64,000 nt of DNA from Notospermus geniculatus (taxonomy: Eukaryota > Nemertea > Pilidiophora > Heteronemertea > Lineidae), in the NCBI GenBank assembly GCA_002633025.1, contig NMRB01002427.1, positions 43,262 to 107,261 of the forward strand, written 5' to 3'. Position numbers and translations under genes: made by a program. The notes beneath the pieces are model-generated. The model did not search any database. It was given only the letters and a program-made list of their open reading frames with translations, and was not told the DNA's origin. Positions 42,746-53,751 of this stretch are shown one piece after another. The stretch's first letter is position 1. Every line of letters starts with the position of its first letter.

Positions 42746-44280
42746 TAGCCCGCTTGGCCGCAAGGCCCAGCAGGGCTTAAGCCGTGGTTGGGGTCATTGA
42801 GTGGTGGTCTGTCGTGCGTCAATACGTACACGTAAACTTTTGATTTGTTAGCGCTCTAGCGCCTTTATTTTTTGACGAATCTTTTTGGTCTTTGGTGGGT
42901 GTATATATGGGCCTAAGATCTAGGTCGAGTTCGATTTTGAGCACGGTTGGATTCCTATTTTGGCCTCCAGGGGGCGTTTTGTGAAAAATTTCAAAGGGCT
43001 ATATTTTGATAATGGCTTGAACTGTTGTGTTGAAACTTTGTACACATGTACCTCTAGGTTATAGCAACTTACAGGCAAAACTTCGGTGAAATCTGATTCT
43101 TTACTTAGCCACCAGGGGGCCAAAACCAAAATCATGGAAAGTGCTATTTCTTCCTAACCGACAGATGGATTTTTGTCAAATTTTTTTCATGGGTATATCT
43201 AAAAGGATACATACGATATAGCACTCGAGTTTTTAATTTGACCTACTTTTCAAGTTCGCAGAGGTCAAAGTTCGCCTGAAATTACGAAATCGACTCTTTT
43301 TGTCATGGTTTGCCCCTATCGCTTTGAAACTTTGCACATATCTACCTCTAGACTGTAGTGTAACAACTGGGATGAATTTTCGGTAAAATCTAATTCTTGA
43401 CTTTGCCAGCACTAGGGGCGCCAAAACCAAAAAAACATAAAGCGTTATTTCTCCCTTGGCCATCACCATGCTTCAAGCCAAGCGGGCACAGTGCCANNNN
43501 NNNNNNNNNNNNNNNNNNNNNNNNNNNNNNNNNNNNNNNNNNNNNNNNNNNNNNNNNNNNNNNNNNNNNNNNNNNNNNNNNNNNNNNNNNNNNNNNNNNN
43601 NNNNNNNNNNNNNNNNNNNNNNNNNNNNNNNNNNNNNNNNNNNNNNNNNNNNNNNNNNNNNNNNNNNNNNNNNNNNNNNNNNNNNNNNNNNNNNNNNNNN
43701 NNNNNNNNNNNNNNNNNNNNNNNNNNNNNNNNNNNNNNNNNNNNNNNNNNNNNNNNNNNNNNNNNNNNNNNNNNNNNNNNNNNNNNNNNNNNNNNNNNNN
43801 NNNNNNNNNNNNNNNNNNNNNNNNNNNNNNNNNNNNNNNNNNNNNNNNNNNNNNNNNNNNNNNNNNNNNNNNNNNNNNNNNNNNNNNNNNNNNNNNNNNN
43901 NNNNNNNNNNNNNNNNNNNNNNNNNNNNNNNNNNNNNNNNNNNNNNNNNNNNNNNNNNNNNNNNNNNNNNNNNNNNNNATATGGCCGCCAGGTGGCGTGA
44001 CCCGAAAATCATCAATTTGCTGTAACTCAGGAACGACTTTCCCCAAAGCGCTCCAATGTGCTATGTGGCCCCCTGCAAATGACCTTTACATGTATGTGCA
44101 TCTGAAGTTCCAGCCCAATCGGACATCCAATATGGCCGCCAGGTGGCATAACCCCCAAATCATCAAAGTCCTACCTGGGAATGACTTGACCCAGATTGCT
44201 CATAACTGATATGTACCTCCCTCTGTCATTAGACTATTATGTCCAACCCAGTGAGCACATGGTCCATGGACCATTTCATT
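42746..44280 (+). mobile_element. Composite repeat C6: 'agcccgcttggc' element plus CGTCGT-family tail
   Basis: Begins agcccgcttggccgc and ends tggaccatttcatt. The paralogous site at 25045 is unoccupied. 42746-43495 has mirrored agcccgcttggc / gccaagcgggc ends and two CTCF-like cores (cctccagggggcg at 42964; ccaccagggggc at 43109). After the gap, two 145-bp-type units follow (43985, 44136). Because of the gap I cannot tell one composite element from two. Confidence 0.65.
43497..43978. other. Assembly gap (482 N)
   Basis: Run of N within C6. ORFs spanning it are artefacts. Confidence 0.99.
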
Positions 44281-44907
44281 TAAATTTTCGCATTGATGGT
44301 CTCATTGTCATTTGCGGAAAAGGCCGTCTTTTCCACAAAAATTTCCAGAACCGGAATATTAGGTATCAATCGCAGGCAACAGATTTGAAAATAGGCAAAA
44401 TCTCGTCTCAAAAAATGAAAAACTAGAACAATAACATGGCAGGGACTTCTTGGATTAGCAAATCCTGAAGTACAAAACTGGAGTTGACATCGCAACAGTC
44501 ATTTCTTCTTCTTTGTCACACGATTTTGGTTCCCTGTGGCTTGCTGTTTCCCACGGCTGAAACAGTCCTTGCAAATGGGCCGCACCATGGCAAACTGCTG
44601 TTGGAGATCCTGGATAGCTGGGCCATTTTCCAGCTCCTCCTGTACTGGGTCCCATGCATCCTCAAACGTCTGTGTGATAAGTGCAGAATACAACTGCAGG
44701 TATTTTGCTGTAGCTCACAGCAGTTCGCTTTCGAATAATGAGTTGAAAGCTATCTTGAGATCATCAACGATGGAATCAGAAGATGTCCAAAACATTAGTA
44801 CTTTGAGGTGTTTGCCACTTAGCTACATTGTCATTAGATATTGCTAGAAGAATGGAGTGGAGGTGGCACTTCAAACCGACGTTCAACTGAGTAAGAGGCC
44901 ACACTCT

Positions 44908-45181
44908 CGAGAAGATAGTTACATGCTCTTGTGGACAATGTTATGTAGGTGAAACTTGCAGACCCCTCTCCATGAGAATTTCTGAGCACCAAAAGGACCC
45001 TAAATCAGCTGTGTTCGAACACTATACAAACACGAGTCACACCGTGGAATGGTAAAAGACAGTTGTCTTAAACAAACAGCAACAAAAGCTTTACCAAAGA
45101 AAACTGATGGAGGCCATTCAAATCAAGAGACACAAACCCAAACTCAATAGAGACACTGGACTATTCATTCCTTCAGCATAA
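44908..45181 (+). pseudogene. Penelope-like element, GIY-YIG endonuclease relic
   Basis: Frame VTCSCGQCYVGETCRPLSMR, ISEHQKDPKSAVFEHYTNTS, one stop after HTVEW, then LYQRKLMEAIQIKRHKPKLN and RDTGLFIPSA before the final stop. CYVGET, R..EH and the E.I.I..H.P.LN.D end fit the GIY-YIG nuclease at the C-terminus of Penelope-like reverse transcriptases. The reverse transcriptase part is absent. One internal stop makes it inactive. Confidence 0.75.
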
Positions 45182-45194
45182 TCACTCTGTTTAT

Positions 45195-45766
45195 TGGTTC
45201 ACGTAGTGACCATTATTTTCATACCGGTTTTGCCCGATTCACTCTTCGATAGCGCGGTTATTCACATTATCATAACCAGGGCTTCGCACTCACGCAGGAA
45301 ACTTTCACTGTGAGGCTGAAGATTGAAAGCCAATAAAATTGGATAACCTTCGATAGAGATGAACTTTTAGTGAATAACCTTAATAAGTTAAAAGTAGATA
45401 TCCATTTGCTGCTTCGGATTTCTTCTGGGGCCATAATATTCGTTAGTTGACCTAAAAATTGCGTTTAATGCCCAGTGCATTGGTTCACGTAGTGACCATT
45501 ATTTTCATACCGGTTTTGCCCGATTCACTCTTCGATAGCGCGGTTATTCACATTATCATAACCAGGGCTTCGCACTCACGCAGGAAACTTTCACTGTGAG
45601 GCTGAAGATTGAAAGCCAATAAAATCGGATAACCTTCGATAGAGATGAACTTTTAGTGAATAACCTTAATAAGTTAAAAGTAGATATCCATTTGCTGCTT
45701 CGGATTTCTTCTGGGGCCATAATATTCGTTAGTTGACCTAAAAATTGCGTTTAATGCCCAGTGCAT
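45195..45766. repeat. Two tandem 286-bp units (Penelope pseudo-LTR-like)
   Basis: 45195-45480 and 45481-45766 differ at about one base. They begin tggttcacgtagtgacc. They follow directly after the GIY-YIG relic. Tandem terminal repeats are a hallmark of Penelope-like elements. A short inverted piece (tcactacgtgaacc) is at 46243-46256. Confidence 0.85.
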
Positions 45767-46400
45767 TCGCGATATCCAATACATGGCAGAATAACACAGG
45801 CAGGACGAGCCTATTATTGGAAGGCGTAGGGGTTTCAGGATTGTTAGATATAAGTCAACATCGCAAACGTAAAATGCGTAAAATGATACATTTTGTGGGA
45901 GAAAGGTTACAATAAACTAGCCGATTTTTGAGATAAGGTATGAATTATTAATGTAGATAACTCTTATGAAACGCCTAATAATTAGAAATCAACCCGCCTT
46001 GCCTGCCTCCCCTGTGAATAATGAGTCGATCATCACCACGTGGGTGAACAAAGCAGGCTACCGGTCGTCGAGTGCAGGTAATCGCCTCCTGGATGAGCAC
46101 TGCCTGGATTCTACGCGTAGTGCCATAACTTCCCTGGTGGCAAAGCAATGAACTATCCTTAGGACCATGTCGGGTATTGGAAGTTCAGAATTTCTAAAAT
46201 GGTGCCCCATGTCCCTCAATTGCGATATTTTTTTCGATAATTTCACTACGTGAACCTTAACGCCACCAGGCTTGTTTACCTACTTGTCAACACATGAACC
46301 TGTGACTCTGCATAAGACCCAATTGTTTTACTGCACAATAGTTTCATTAATACTGTATTTCTTTAAAAACACTGTTATGTAGACTCAACTTCACTTTGAT
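45767..46400. other. No gene seen; probable remainder of the Penelope-like region
   Basis: Sequence between the tandem units and the ribozyme-like motif. No coding frame supported. Confidence 0.35.
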
Positions 46401-46410
46401 TCAGTTGTAC

Positions 46411-46450
46411 ACTTGACAACGACCAGGGAAGACTGGTAGAAACGTCGTGT
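46411..46450 (+). ncRNA. Hammerhead-ribozyme-like relic
   Basis: cttgacaacg, stem accag/ctggt with a six-base loop, then agaaacgtcgtg. Hammerhead ribozymes with a CUGANGA...GAAA core and this stem II style are known in Penelope-like pseudo-LTRs. Here the GAAAC part and stem II are kept but the CUGANGA box is damaged, so activity is unlikely. Confidence 0.45.
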
Positions 46451-46489
46451 TTAAAATAAATCTAGAAAGAGTAACCAAAAAGTTGGATT

Positions 46490-46835
46490 AGTTACTCTCG
46501 AGAAGTATAATTCGAGTCTGCCTCAGCTGACCACAAGCTCTCTAACGTTACTTGGATTCGGAATACATAGCAATTAAACCTCGACGACACAGTGATGCAT
46601 CTGTTGGAGTGTTTCCGCTCATGCGGGGTATCAGGACTTCTGAGCATCATCTCCATAAAATCCCCCTCCTCTTCTAGTAAATATTGTGAAAAAAAAACAT
46701 TCAGAGAACATGTTATCTCTGAGAGAACATAGAACATGGTGGCAAGCTAGGGAGGCACTGCACAACTTTGTCGGGAAGTATCATAAGAGAACAAATGCAT
46801 GTGAGATTGGCAAACAAAACAAAAATAGATGTAGA
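46490..46835 (-). repeat. Module M fragment, copy M3
   Basis: Matches 25865-26195 (tctcgagaagtataattcg... to ...tgcatgtgagattggcaaac) at high identity. The minus frame LLEEEGDFMEMMLRSPDTPH is again present. Confidence 0.75.
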
Positions 46836-47206
46836 CCGGCAGCCCAGGGCCGTGAGGGTAGGTGAACTAGGTACCAATATATATGGGTACAGGACCATCT
46901 AGGGGATCGCCCATGATGTATAGAAATGGCAGTCTGCCGGGTGCCCCCCCCCCCGTTGCGTACATAAATGACCACCAGCATGCGGATAGGTCTGTCCCAA
47001 TTGTTGTTTGCTACTGGTGTGGCAGTGGAACCTGACTGATGGCTTAGCCTTTGTGTTCTCATTGGAGAAGTTGTTCACTTTTCTGCGTTTAATTGGCTTC
47101 AGTAATCTGGAGCTGTCTTCAGCACACTCTTCTTTGAACTTCTTCTGCAGTTCTTGGCATCTGTGAGGTACTCCAGTGTGGTGGGAGAGGCTGCTTTTCC
47201 TGTGGC
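46836..47206. other. No gene seen
   Basis: C-run at about 46947-46954. No supported exon. Confidence 0.3.
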
Positions 47207-47286
47207 AATATTCAGCAGATGTGTTTATGACATGGCTGTTTCCTGTGGCAATATTCAGCAGATGTGTTTATGACATGGCTGTTTCA
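47207..47286. repeat. 40-bp tandem duplication
   Basis: ttcctgtggcaatattcagc...gacatggctg occurs twice back to back. Confidence 0.9.
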
Positions 47287-47289
47287 GAT

Positions 47290-47696
47290 AACGGGCCGCA
47301 TAATTCGGATACTGCTTTCAGAAGAGCGTGGGCTTGGCGGTTATCTTTATTTATTCGACTGGTTTCTCCTCTTGTAGGAGACCTGTCATGCGTCGCAGCT
47401 CAGTTACTGATATTCCTCTCCGGGTTGAAGTTCACCATTGCCGGATTGCATTTGGGGAATTCTGGAACCCAACGATTCCCTTTATCTTTGTGCACAGGCT
47501 GCTACAGTGTGAGGGCAGTGGCTGTTCTGGAGAATGCCTTTGAGGTGCGCCGAATAGAAAATGTGCCTTAAGAACTTTGCGAACCTTGGGGTCTGCTGTT
47601 TTTATGGTGTCAACTATGATGCAACTATTTTTTGCGGTATTTTTAGACATGAAAAATTTTCTGTGTTCACATTATGGCGGGATAAACACATACCCT
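47290..47696. other. No confident gene
   Basis: A plus frame has SDNGPH, reminiscent of the second Asp of a retroviral-type integrase, but the neighbourhood does not fit well enough to call. Confidence 0.25.
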
Positions 47697-47960
47697 TTAT
47701 TTAACGGAAATAACAATGAAATACTGATCACTACCTTGGAGTAGGGATACCATACCACTAACAGATTCACTCTGGCTCAGTGGCCTTCTCAGCTCCAGAC
47801 CAGACATTGACTGTCCCCACATCGTGGAGTAGTGGCGGCACCAATTGGAAATTATTGACAGCAAATCCACAACTAATGTTGAGAAAGTCACAACATGGCC
47901 ACCTTTCTTGCTGTAGAAGGTGTCCTTCAGCCCTCAAAATCCTCTGAATCCTGTATACTG
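47697..47960 (-). repeat. PIF1-module 3' segment, third copy
   Basis: Matches 28420-28590 and 50673-50930 (aaataacaatgaaatactga..., catcgtggagtagt, cctcaaaatcctctgaat). Confidence 0.75.
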
Positions 47961-48369
47961 ATTTTTTTGAGTCAAATGATGTGCTGTTCAGAAGGCTTGT
48001 GTGTTTTCCGTTTTAGTTAGCCGTTTAACTAGTGGCATGAACAATCTTGACGACAGTGGTTCACTGTCAGGTTCATCTTCTTCCTAACCAGGCGTAAATC
48101 GATCTGGGCCAACCGAATCGAAACTCCGATAGCGAAGCCGGCGATAGTGGCCTTAACAACGCCTATCGACTGATAGTGCTGGGTAAATGGCGGAATCCAA
48201 ACGCTGTTAGTGCATTGCACTGGTAGAATATCGGTAAGATCCTCTCATGGACGGTAAGCCCTGTAGGCGACGCCTCTAGATCTGACAATGAGCGAGATAT
48301 GGAGATTCTTGTCGTAACTTGAAGAACTTTATTATCAAAATAAAGTCAGAGGAGGACATTTCATAGGAG

Positions 48370-49620
48370 GACATTGCATGTCCTCTGTTGGTTCAGCTGA
48401 TGAATTACCGGCAGAAATCGTACACCTTGGCTGGATGCTTTATCCTGGCACCATCTTCATTAAAGTTGATTGCCTGAAGTCCTGCAAGACAGGTTGTCCA
48501 ACCTACAGGTTGTAACTCCCATCTTACCAGCTTGAAAAAAAGTTATGACAGTCCACTTGTAAATACTGTATAGACTGCCTTGTGTCCTACATGTCCTATG
48601 GACTGTGATGGCATAGGCAAGTTTCAGTGGCAGCTGTGTTCGGCAAGCAATAACACTTTTCCTTTCTGGGGAAAAGACGTCAAACCTCTCTCAGGTTCAA
48701 TTTTGAAAGCTTGTCCATTGAAGTCCACAGTAACATCTTTTTCGGACATATCCCCCTCTTTTCCCGTGGACCCATTCACCAAGTGTTTGTTAATAGTTTT
48801 GATCAGTATAACAGGGCAACCAATTTCTATGGATAAACATTTCGGGGCAGAGCACTTCAGTGACGAGTTTTTCCTTCCTGTGTCCTGTCTGTACACTTTA
48901 CAGTCCCCTGTTTCCCGATCAAGGCTTTCAGCGTTGTAGAATCCTACATCAGTGTTTGTGCTGCATAACTGCTTTCCTAGAGTCTGGAATTGGTCTTTGA
49001 AGAGACTTCAACATTTGAATCGTAGCATCAGATGGCATACCATCACAAAGTACATGAATGGCACTGACAAGCTCTTGCTCATTTTATCGTCTAGCCTCCC
49101 TCAGATTCACATGATGAGGAAAGGTAAACATGAAGGTTGATGAAAGAAATGAATATTCTCCATAATCTCCATAACTAGAGGCAGCAACTGGAGGAAGTTG
49201 TTTGTAATCCCCACTCCCAATAATTTGTATTCCTCCAAATACTTGATCAGTCTGTCTCGCTTTCCGACATACATACTCTACCATGTTCCAAGTGTGCCTG
49301 AATATCATTGAAATCTCATCAATTATCACGACGTCGGTCCCCCTGATTCTTTCACAGCAACCTCTCCAGTTGTCATCATGTACAATACGTACAAGCTGCA
49401 TCGGTCAGCTCATCCTTGGTGTAACGGCCAACTTTAAGGCCAGCCCAATGGTGTAAAGTTGTTCCACTGAACTGCATGCTCGCCATCCCATTTGAAGTAG
49501 TGATTGGTACCTTCTTCATCTTCTCTCGAAGACCACTCACTATTTTCCTGAGAAGTAACATGATAATCAATTTAGTGACAACATCATGGACAATGTCAGT
49601 TTCAGGTTGATGTACCACCT
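48370..49620 (-). pseudogene. PIF1-like helicase relic, copy P2
   Basis: PIF1 helicases are 5'-3' SF1 DNA helicases. Reading leftward: KKVPITTSNGMASMQFSGTT then LHHWAGLKVG (motif Ia), GTDVVIIDEISMIFRHTWNM (Walker B DEIS), GGIQIIGSGDYKQLPPV (motif III), SIEIGCPVILIKTINKHLVN (the conserved KVGxPVMLxxN-like step) and LPLKLAYAITVH (motif VI, broken after VH). No Walker A was found where expected; MLLLRKIVSGLREK follows a scrambled stretch. Frames change at about 49390 and 49080. DEIS rather than the WDEAP of Helitron helicases shows this is not the Helitron's own helicase. Confidence 0.7.
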
Positions 49621-50930
49621 CCGAGAAGGAGAACCCACCGCAAACGATTTACACTCAATACAAGGAACACTGCAAGGATAATGATTTAAAGTTGCCAGCA
49701 AGTTTCGATTGCTTTGAAAAGTTGGTGAAAGAACCTGTTCGAAAAGCAACACTACAGGGACCACATGGGACATTTCACTGGTCTGTATTTCATTCCAAAC
49801 AGTGTTGTTAATCCATTTGGATCTGTTGTATTTCCGGATTATTGTGTGCACAGCCTTAGCAAGGATGGTACCAGGTAAATGTTCCAACTGTCTAAGTCCG
49901 AGATGGAGAGTGTGTGTCAATCTCAGTGACATTTAAGGGAACACCCTCATCTTTTTGTGTTTTAGGGAAGGAAGTGAGTCTTGAGGAAATTGGATTCAGC
50001 AGTCAATTCATTTTGAACCAATCAACTGGATGAATTTTTGCTTGGCCTACAATCATTAAAACTTTGTCAAGGATCAGAGTGGGATGAAGCTTGTATGGAA
50101 AAAATGTTCATGAATGGAGGAGACAAGGCCCATCAAATTCATCAGCAACCAGTAGACGGTTTCATGGGAAAAACTGTCAAGTGGTCATGTTCTTCAATGC
50201 CAATGGGAACAGATGCACTCACTATATATATCACCTGAAGAACATGATGACAAAGATCAACTAAGAAAATGTGAAGAATGTTGATCTTGTATCATGTGTT
50301 GGCACTAGTGACTCAATTGAACTGACACAATGAAGTCATGAAGAAATTTCTGAAATCCTGAAGAGGATAATGCCTAATGCACCACTAGATTTCTAAACGC
50401 TCCTTGAATCTCAAGTCAGGAATTGTGCAGGTGATGACAAAGATCCAAGACAGCGCCGTTGGGACCCAAAAGTAATAGTATGTGCTTATCACTTTGGTCA
50501 AGATCGCCAGAAAGTTATGGCGATCTAAGTTAAGGAGTTCTTTTCCTGAGCCATTGCACCATGAAATTGCTCAACATTAGTACGAAGCTTGCCAACTATG
50601 GTGCGACTATTTTTTGCCATTTTTTGAGACATTCAGTGCTTTCTGCGTTCACATTATAACCTTTATTAATGGAAATAACAATGAAATACTGAACACTACC
50701 TTGGAGTAGGGAAAGCATACCACTGACAGACTCACTCGCTCAGTGGCCTTCTCAGCCTCAGACCACACATTGACTGTCCCCACATCGTGGAGTAGTAGCA
50801 GCACCAATTGGAAGTTACTGACAGCAAATCCACAACAACTAATGTTGAGAAAGTCACAATATGGCCACCTTTCTTGGTGTAGAAGGTGTCCTTTGGCCCT
50901 CAAAATCCTCTGAATTCTGTATACGGCCTT
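49621..50930 (-). pseudogene. Upstream part of the PIF1-like module; unknown N-terminal region
   Basis: Minus frame HTIIRKYNRSKWINNTVWNE and PTFQSNRNLLATLNHYPCSV looks protein-like but unassigned. 50125-50835 matches 27870-28590. Confidence 0.35.
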
Positions 50931-51969
50931 TTTTTGAGTCAAGTGATACTCCAACAGCAATGTTCTTTTCCCACCTTTGGGGACAACCATTGAGGACAGC
51001 AACTCACCGTGAAAAGATTCATCTTATCTATGCTGTAACAGACAAGATTGTTGTTGTCGTGAATTCTGCTCATTTCTTGTACGCTGGCATCGTCCTCGCT
51101 GTCTGTCGACTTCAGCTCGGCCTCTGCCTGTACTGCACACCCTCGGGCTGACGCTTGGCCACATGATCTGCAAGCTTTGTCCCAATGGCATACCTTTTTG
51201 CGTCCTCCTTGGTGGGACATGTGTCGTGGGNNNGGGGGGGGGCATGGGGTAGCACTGCAGAACATACATGACTCAGATGCGCCTGGCTGTGTTTGGTTCT
51301 TCTGCGATTCTGTTGACGTTTACGGAACTCTGCGGAGACGGATATTTTTGCCTCCAACGCAGATCAAACATGACGGAATTACGTCATGCTGCATCTACAG
51401 GGCGAGTCAAAAAAATTTCCTCGAACTTGGTCTGCCGTATACAAATTGTATGACAGTTACTGAAGCAGAAGTGGTGCCATCCTTTTCCTATGGATGTTTA
51501 CTAAGTCATGTGTAAAAATCATCCATGTGTGACCAAGCATATGGTCACCAGAGCCCATTGTTCAACGGCGACCAACATGAAACTGATACCAAACTCATCT
51601 TCATCATCACTTGAATCATCTGGCACGTCTCTCCACATACGTCATCACATTCTCCCATACCACTACTTCTCGCATCATTTACCACTGTTCCGGAATAAGG
51701 CTGCAGAATGATACTCGTATTTTCACCCGCCATGGAAACACAATTGCATTTAATCCTTCTCTCGTCGAAATCAACAGTTGGCAGTGCAGAATTGTCAGTG
51801 AATGACACATCATGTGTGACTTCAACGAAAGGGAAACCTTCATTCAAAGAGTTGAAACACATTGACTCTTTAGCCTCCTTTAAAGATGTCCCATCTCTTG
51901 TCATTCTCTGAATCCAAGTTCGGGCAAAGTTGACCAAAAACAGAAGTGAAATTGATTCGGCCCTAATGT
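50931..51969 (-). other. Unassigned; protein-like minus frames and a 3-N gap
   Basis: CPTKEDAKRYAIGTKLADHV (near 51190), and FNSLNEGFPFVEVTHDVSFT with a DDSSDDEDEFG acidic stretch in another frame (51545-51850), look like remnants or exons of an unknown protein. NNN at 51231-51233 sits beside a G-run. No splice structure could be set. Confidence 0.25.
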
Positions 51970-52247
51970 GTAAGGCTTGTTTCCACTAGCATATTTCGCC
52001 ACAGTTTTTGTCGAGCAGAGCGATTTTCATAAGCATTGAGATAATCAACACGCCATGTATTATTGTTAACCCATCGAATGATTATCCAAAACCCTGTGAA
52101 AACCGCACCGCTCGCTGCAAACTACCAGGGAGGTACAAACTCGTTCTTCTTCATCCACTAACTTCAGGTAGCTACTCTGACCATATCCCTTGAAGCTGCT
52201 GTCTGAGAAATGATGAAGTTCAGCAAACTTTATAGTGGAAACGGGGC
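51970..52247. mobile_element. MITE-like element, about 278 bp
   Basis: ggcttgtttccactagca at the left is mirrored by tatagtggaaacggggctc at the right (imperfect). No ORF. Confidence 0.45.
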
Positions 52248-52334
52248 TCAATTCTTAATATTAGTTCATTGTTCAATTCCTTCGTTCCTTCTTCATATAT
52301 TTCGTTCATACAGGTACATGTATAGTTAACATCA

Positions 52335-52437
52335 CAAAATATCACAAAAGTCCAAAGAAATGAAAATTTCACTGAATCACAAAAGTCCAAAGAAATGAGA
52401 ATTTCACTAAATCACAAAAGTCCAAAGAAAAATGAAA
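52335..52437. repeat. Three tandem units of about 35 bp
   Basis: atcacaaaagtccaaagaaa then tga(a/g)aatttcact, repeated three times. Confidence 0.85.
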
Positions 52438-53265
52438 GTCCAAACTTCCATCAGATCTTAATTTCCATCTCAGTGTCAAAACGTGAATACCGTCTTGGCG
52501 AAGGGATGATGTTTCAGCGTCCTTACATGATGCACTCTCCAGGTTTGCATTATGGCGGTTAACTGCTGCGGTCTGCTCCCTTATCACCTTCGTCAGATCC
52601 AGCATCGCCGCCAGAAGGTCTGCAATAGTGGGTACCGACTTTGGTGGTGATACCGGGGTCTGTGGCAAGGATGAAGTGAGTGATGAGGTTGACCCAAAAA
52701 GGTTCCTCATCACACAGCTAACACTCTTTGGCGTTGTGACTGCACACACTGGGCTCACTGCTCACTGGCGGGGATTCCAGATATATCTTGGGTGAGCTGA
52801 GAGGGTTGTAACCCTTGTTGATAGGCGACCAATCCTTCCCAGGGGTGACGGGAATGAAATCGTCGTATGACGTGTCAGGCGACACAGGGGGTGGAGTAAC
52901 TGTTTTCTCAACGGAGGCTGCTGGCCCATCTTCCTGGGGTTCCACTACTGGGACGGGTGCCACGGGAACAGGTGTCCCAACGTCCTGCTTTACGGCCGTG
53001 ACCGGTCGGCAGTAGCGCTGGGTGCTCCCACGGTCCCAATCTCGCAGCTTTCCGGCAAAGACTGCCGTCAGTGGGTGGTGATAATCCCTTCCGTGGAAGA
53101 AGTGCATTGGCCCTTGTCTTTACCCTCGCCTTACACTTCATACAGTAGAAGGGCACTTGAGACGGTTGGAGATGCGTCTTTGGTTGATAAGGGCGTGCTG
53201 GACATCCATATATGCCCACATTCCGTGCACTCATAGGTGGTGGTCGTCGCCATCATAAATCTAGA
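52438..53265 (-). CDS. Candidate exon(s), proline-rich protein with CxxC pairs; frames broken
   Basis: A good acceptor (gtttttttaccttctctag, ending near 53266) precedes ATGATGGCGACGACC, giving MATTTYECTECGHIW. Another frame in the same stretch carries VPFYCMKCKARVKTRANALL, so two CxxC pairs (a zinc-ribbon-like pattern) are split by a frame change. Downstream, 52718-53107 is open and proline/valine-rich (VGTPVPVAPVPVVEPQEDG, TPPPVSPDTSYDDFIPVTP), and 52369-52758 gives VPTIADLLAAMLDLTKVIRE. It could be one gene with sequence errors, or an element. Not recognised. Confidence 0.3.
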
Positions 53266-53269
53266 GAAG

Positions 53270-53751
53270 GTAAAAAAACGAGTTATCATGTCACCACACA
53301 ACAGAGTTTAATTCGTGGTCCCCGGCCTTCTTCCTTTGCTGTATCTCCCGATTGGTATTGGTGCGAAGGTAACATTCAGCACAGAAAGCATTTGAAACTC
53401 GTGAAAAATTTGTGGAATGTATCCTTCATTCTCATAGAGTTTGCAGCAATGGGATTCGTTGCCAATGTGTTTGGCAGTGAACAGTCTATATATATATCAT
53501 CTTTTCGCAGCTGCTTCCCCAGAGTGATCTCCACATAAAGCACATCTTGTCAATATCCGGATTTGGGGAATAAAGCACATTGCTGAAGATGCTCTCTTCT
53601 ACTTGTTTTGCTGCATACGATGACACCTTATTTCTCCATCAGCTCTGGAGGCATCTTTTGTGATACTCGTTTTCAACCATGCTTTTAAACTCCAGGTCCT
53701 GGTACTGGTCATATAGTCTTTTAAAATATCTCGACCTTTTTCCAATTAATT
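53270..53751. other. No gene seen
   Basis: Possible intron or 3' UTR between the chromodomain exon and the CxxC exon. Confidence 0.3.

Larger units (their letters stand above)
40570..44905 (-). repeat. Multi-part duplicated segment M2 (paralogue of M1, with insertions)
   Basis: In order with 24040-25880 after removal of insertions at 40798-40993, 42144-42318 and 42746-44280. Minus frames are the same as in M1 (for example PVQEELENGPAIQDLQQQFA at 44499-44693). It ends where the Penelope-like fragment starts. Confidence 0.6.

Noticed and set aside
43390-44209. ORFs of 169-270 residues across 43497-43978
   Set aside because: They run through the 482-N gap and repeat sequence.
47260-47345. SDNGPH on the plus strand as a retroviral-type integrase second Asp
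   Set aside because: Only six residues fit; the surrounding residues do not follow the integrase pattern and the strand differs from the Gypsy relic at 19.6 kb.
51366-51440. cagggcgagtcaaaaaaattt as a mariner-type inverted end
   Set aside because: No mirrored second end was found within reach and no TA duplication could be shown.
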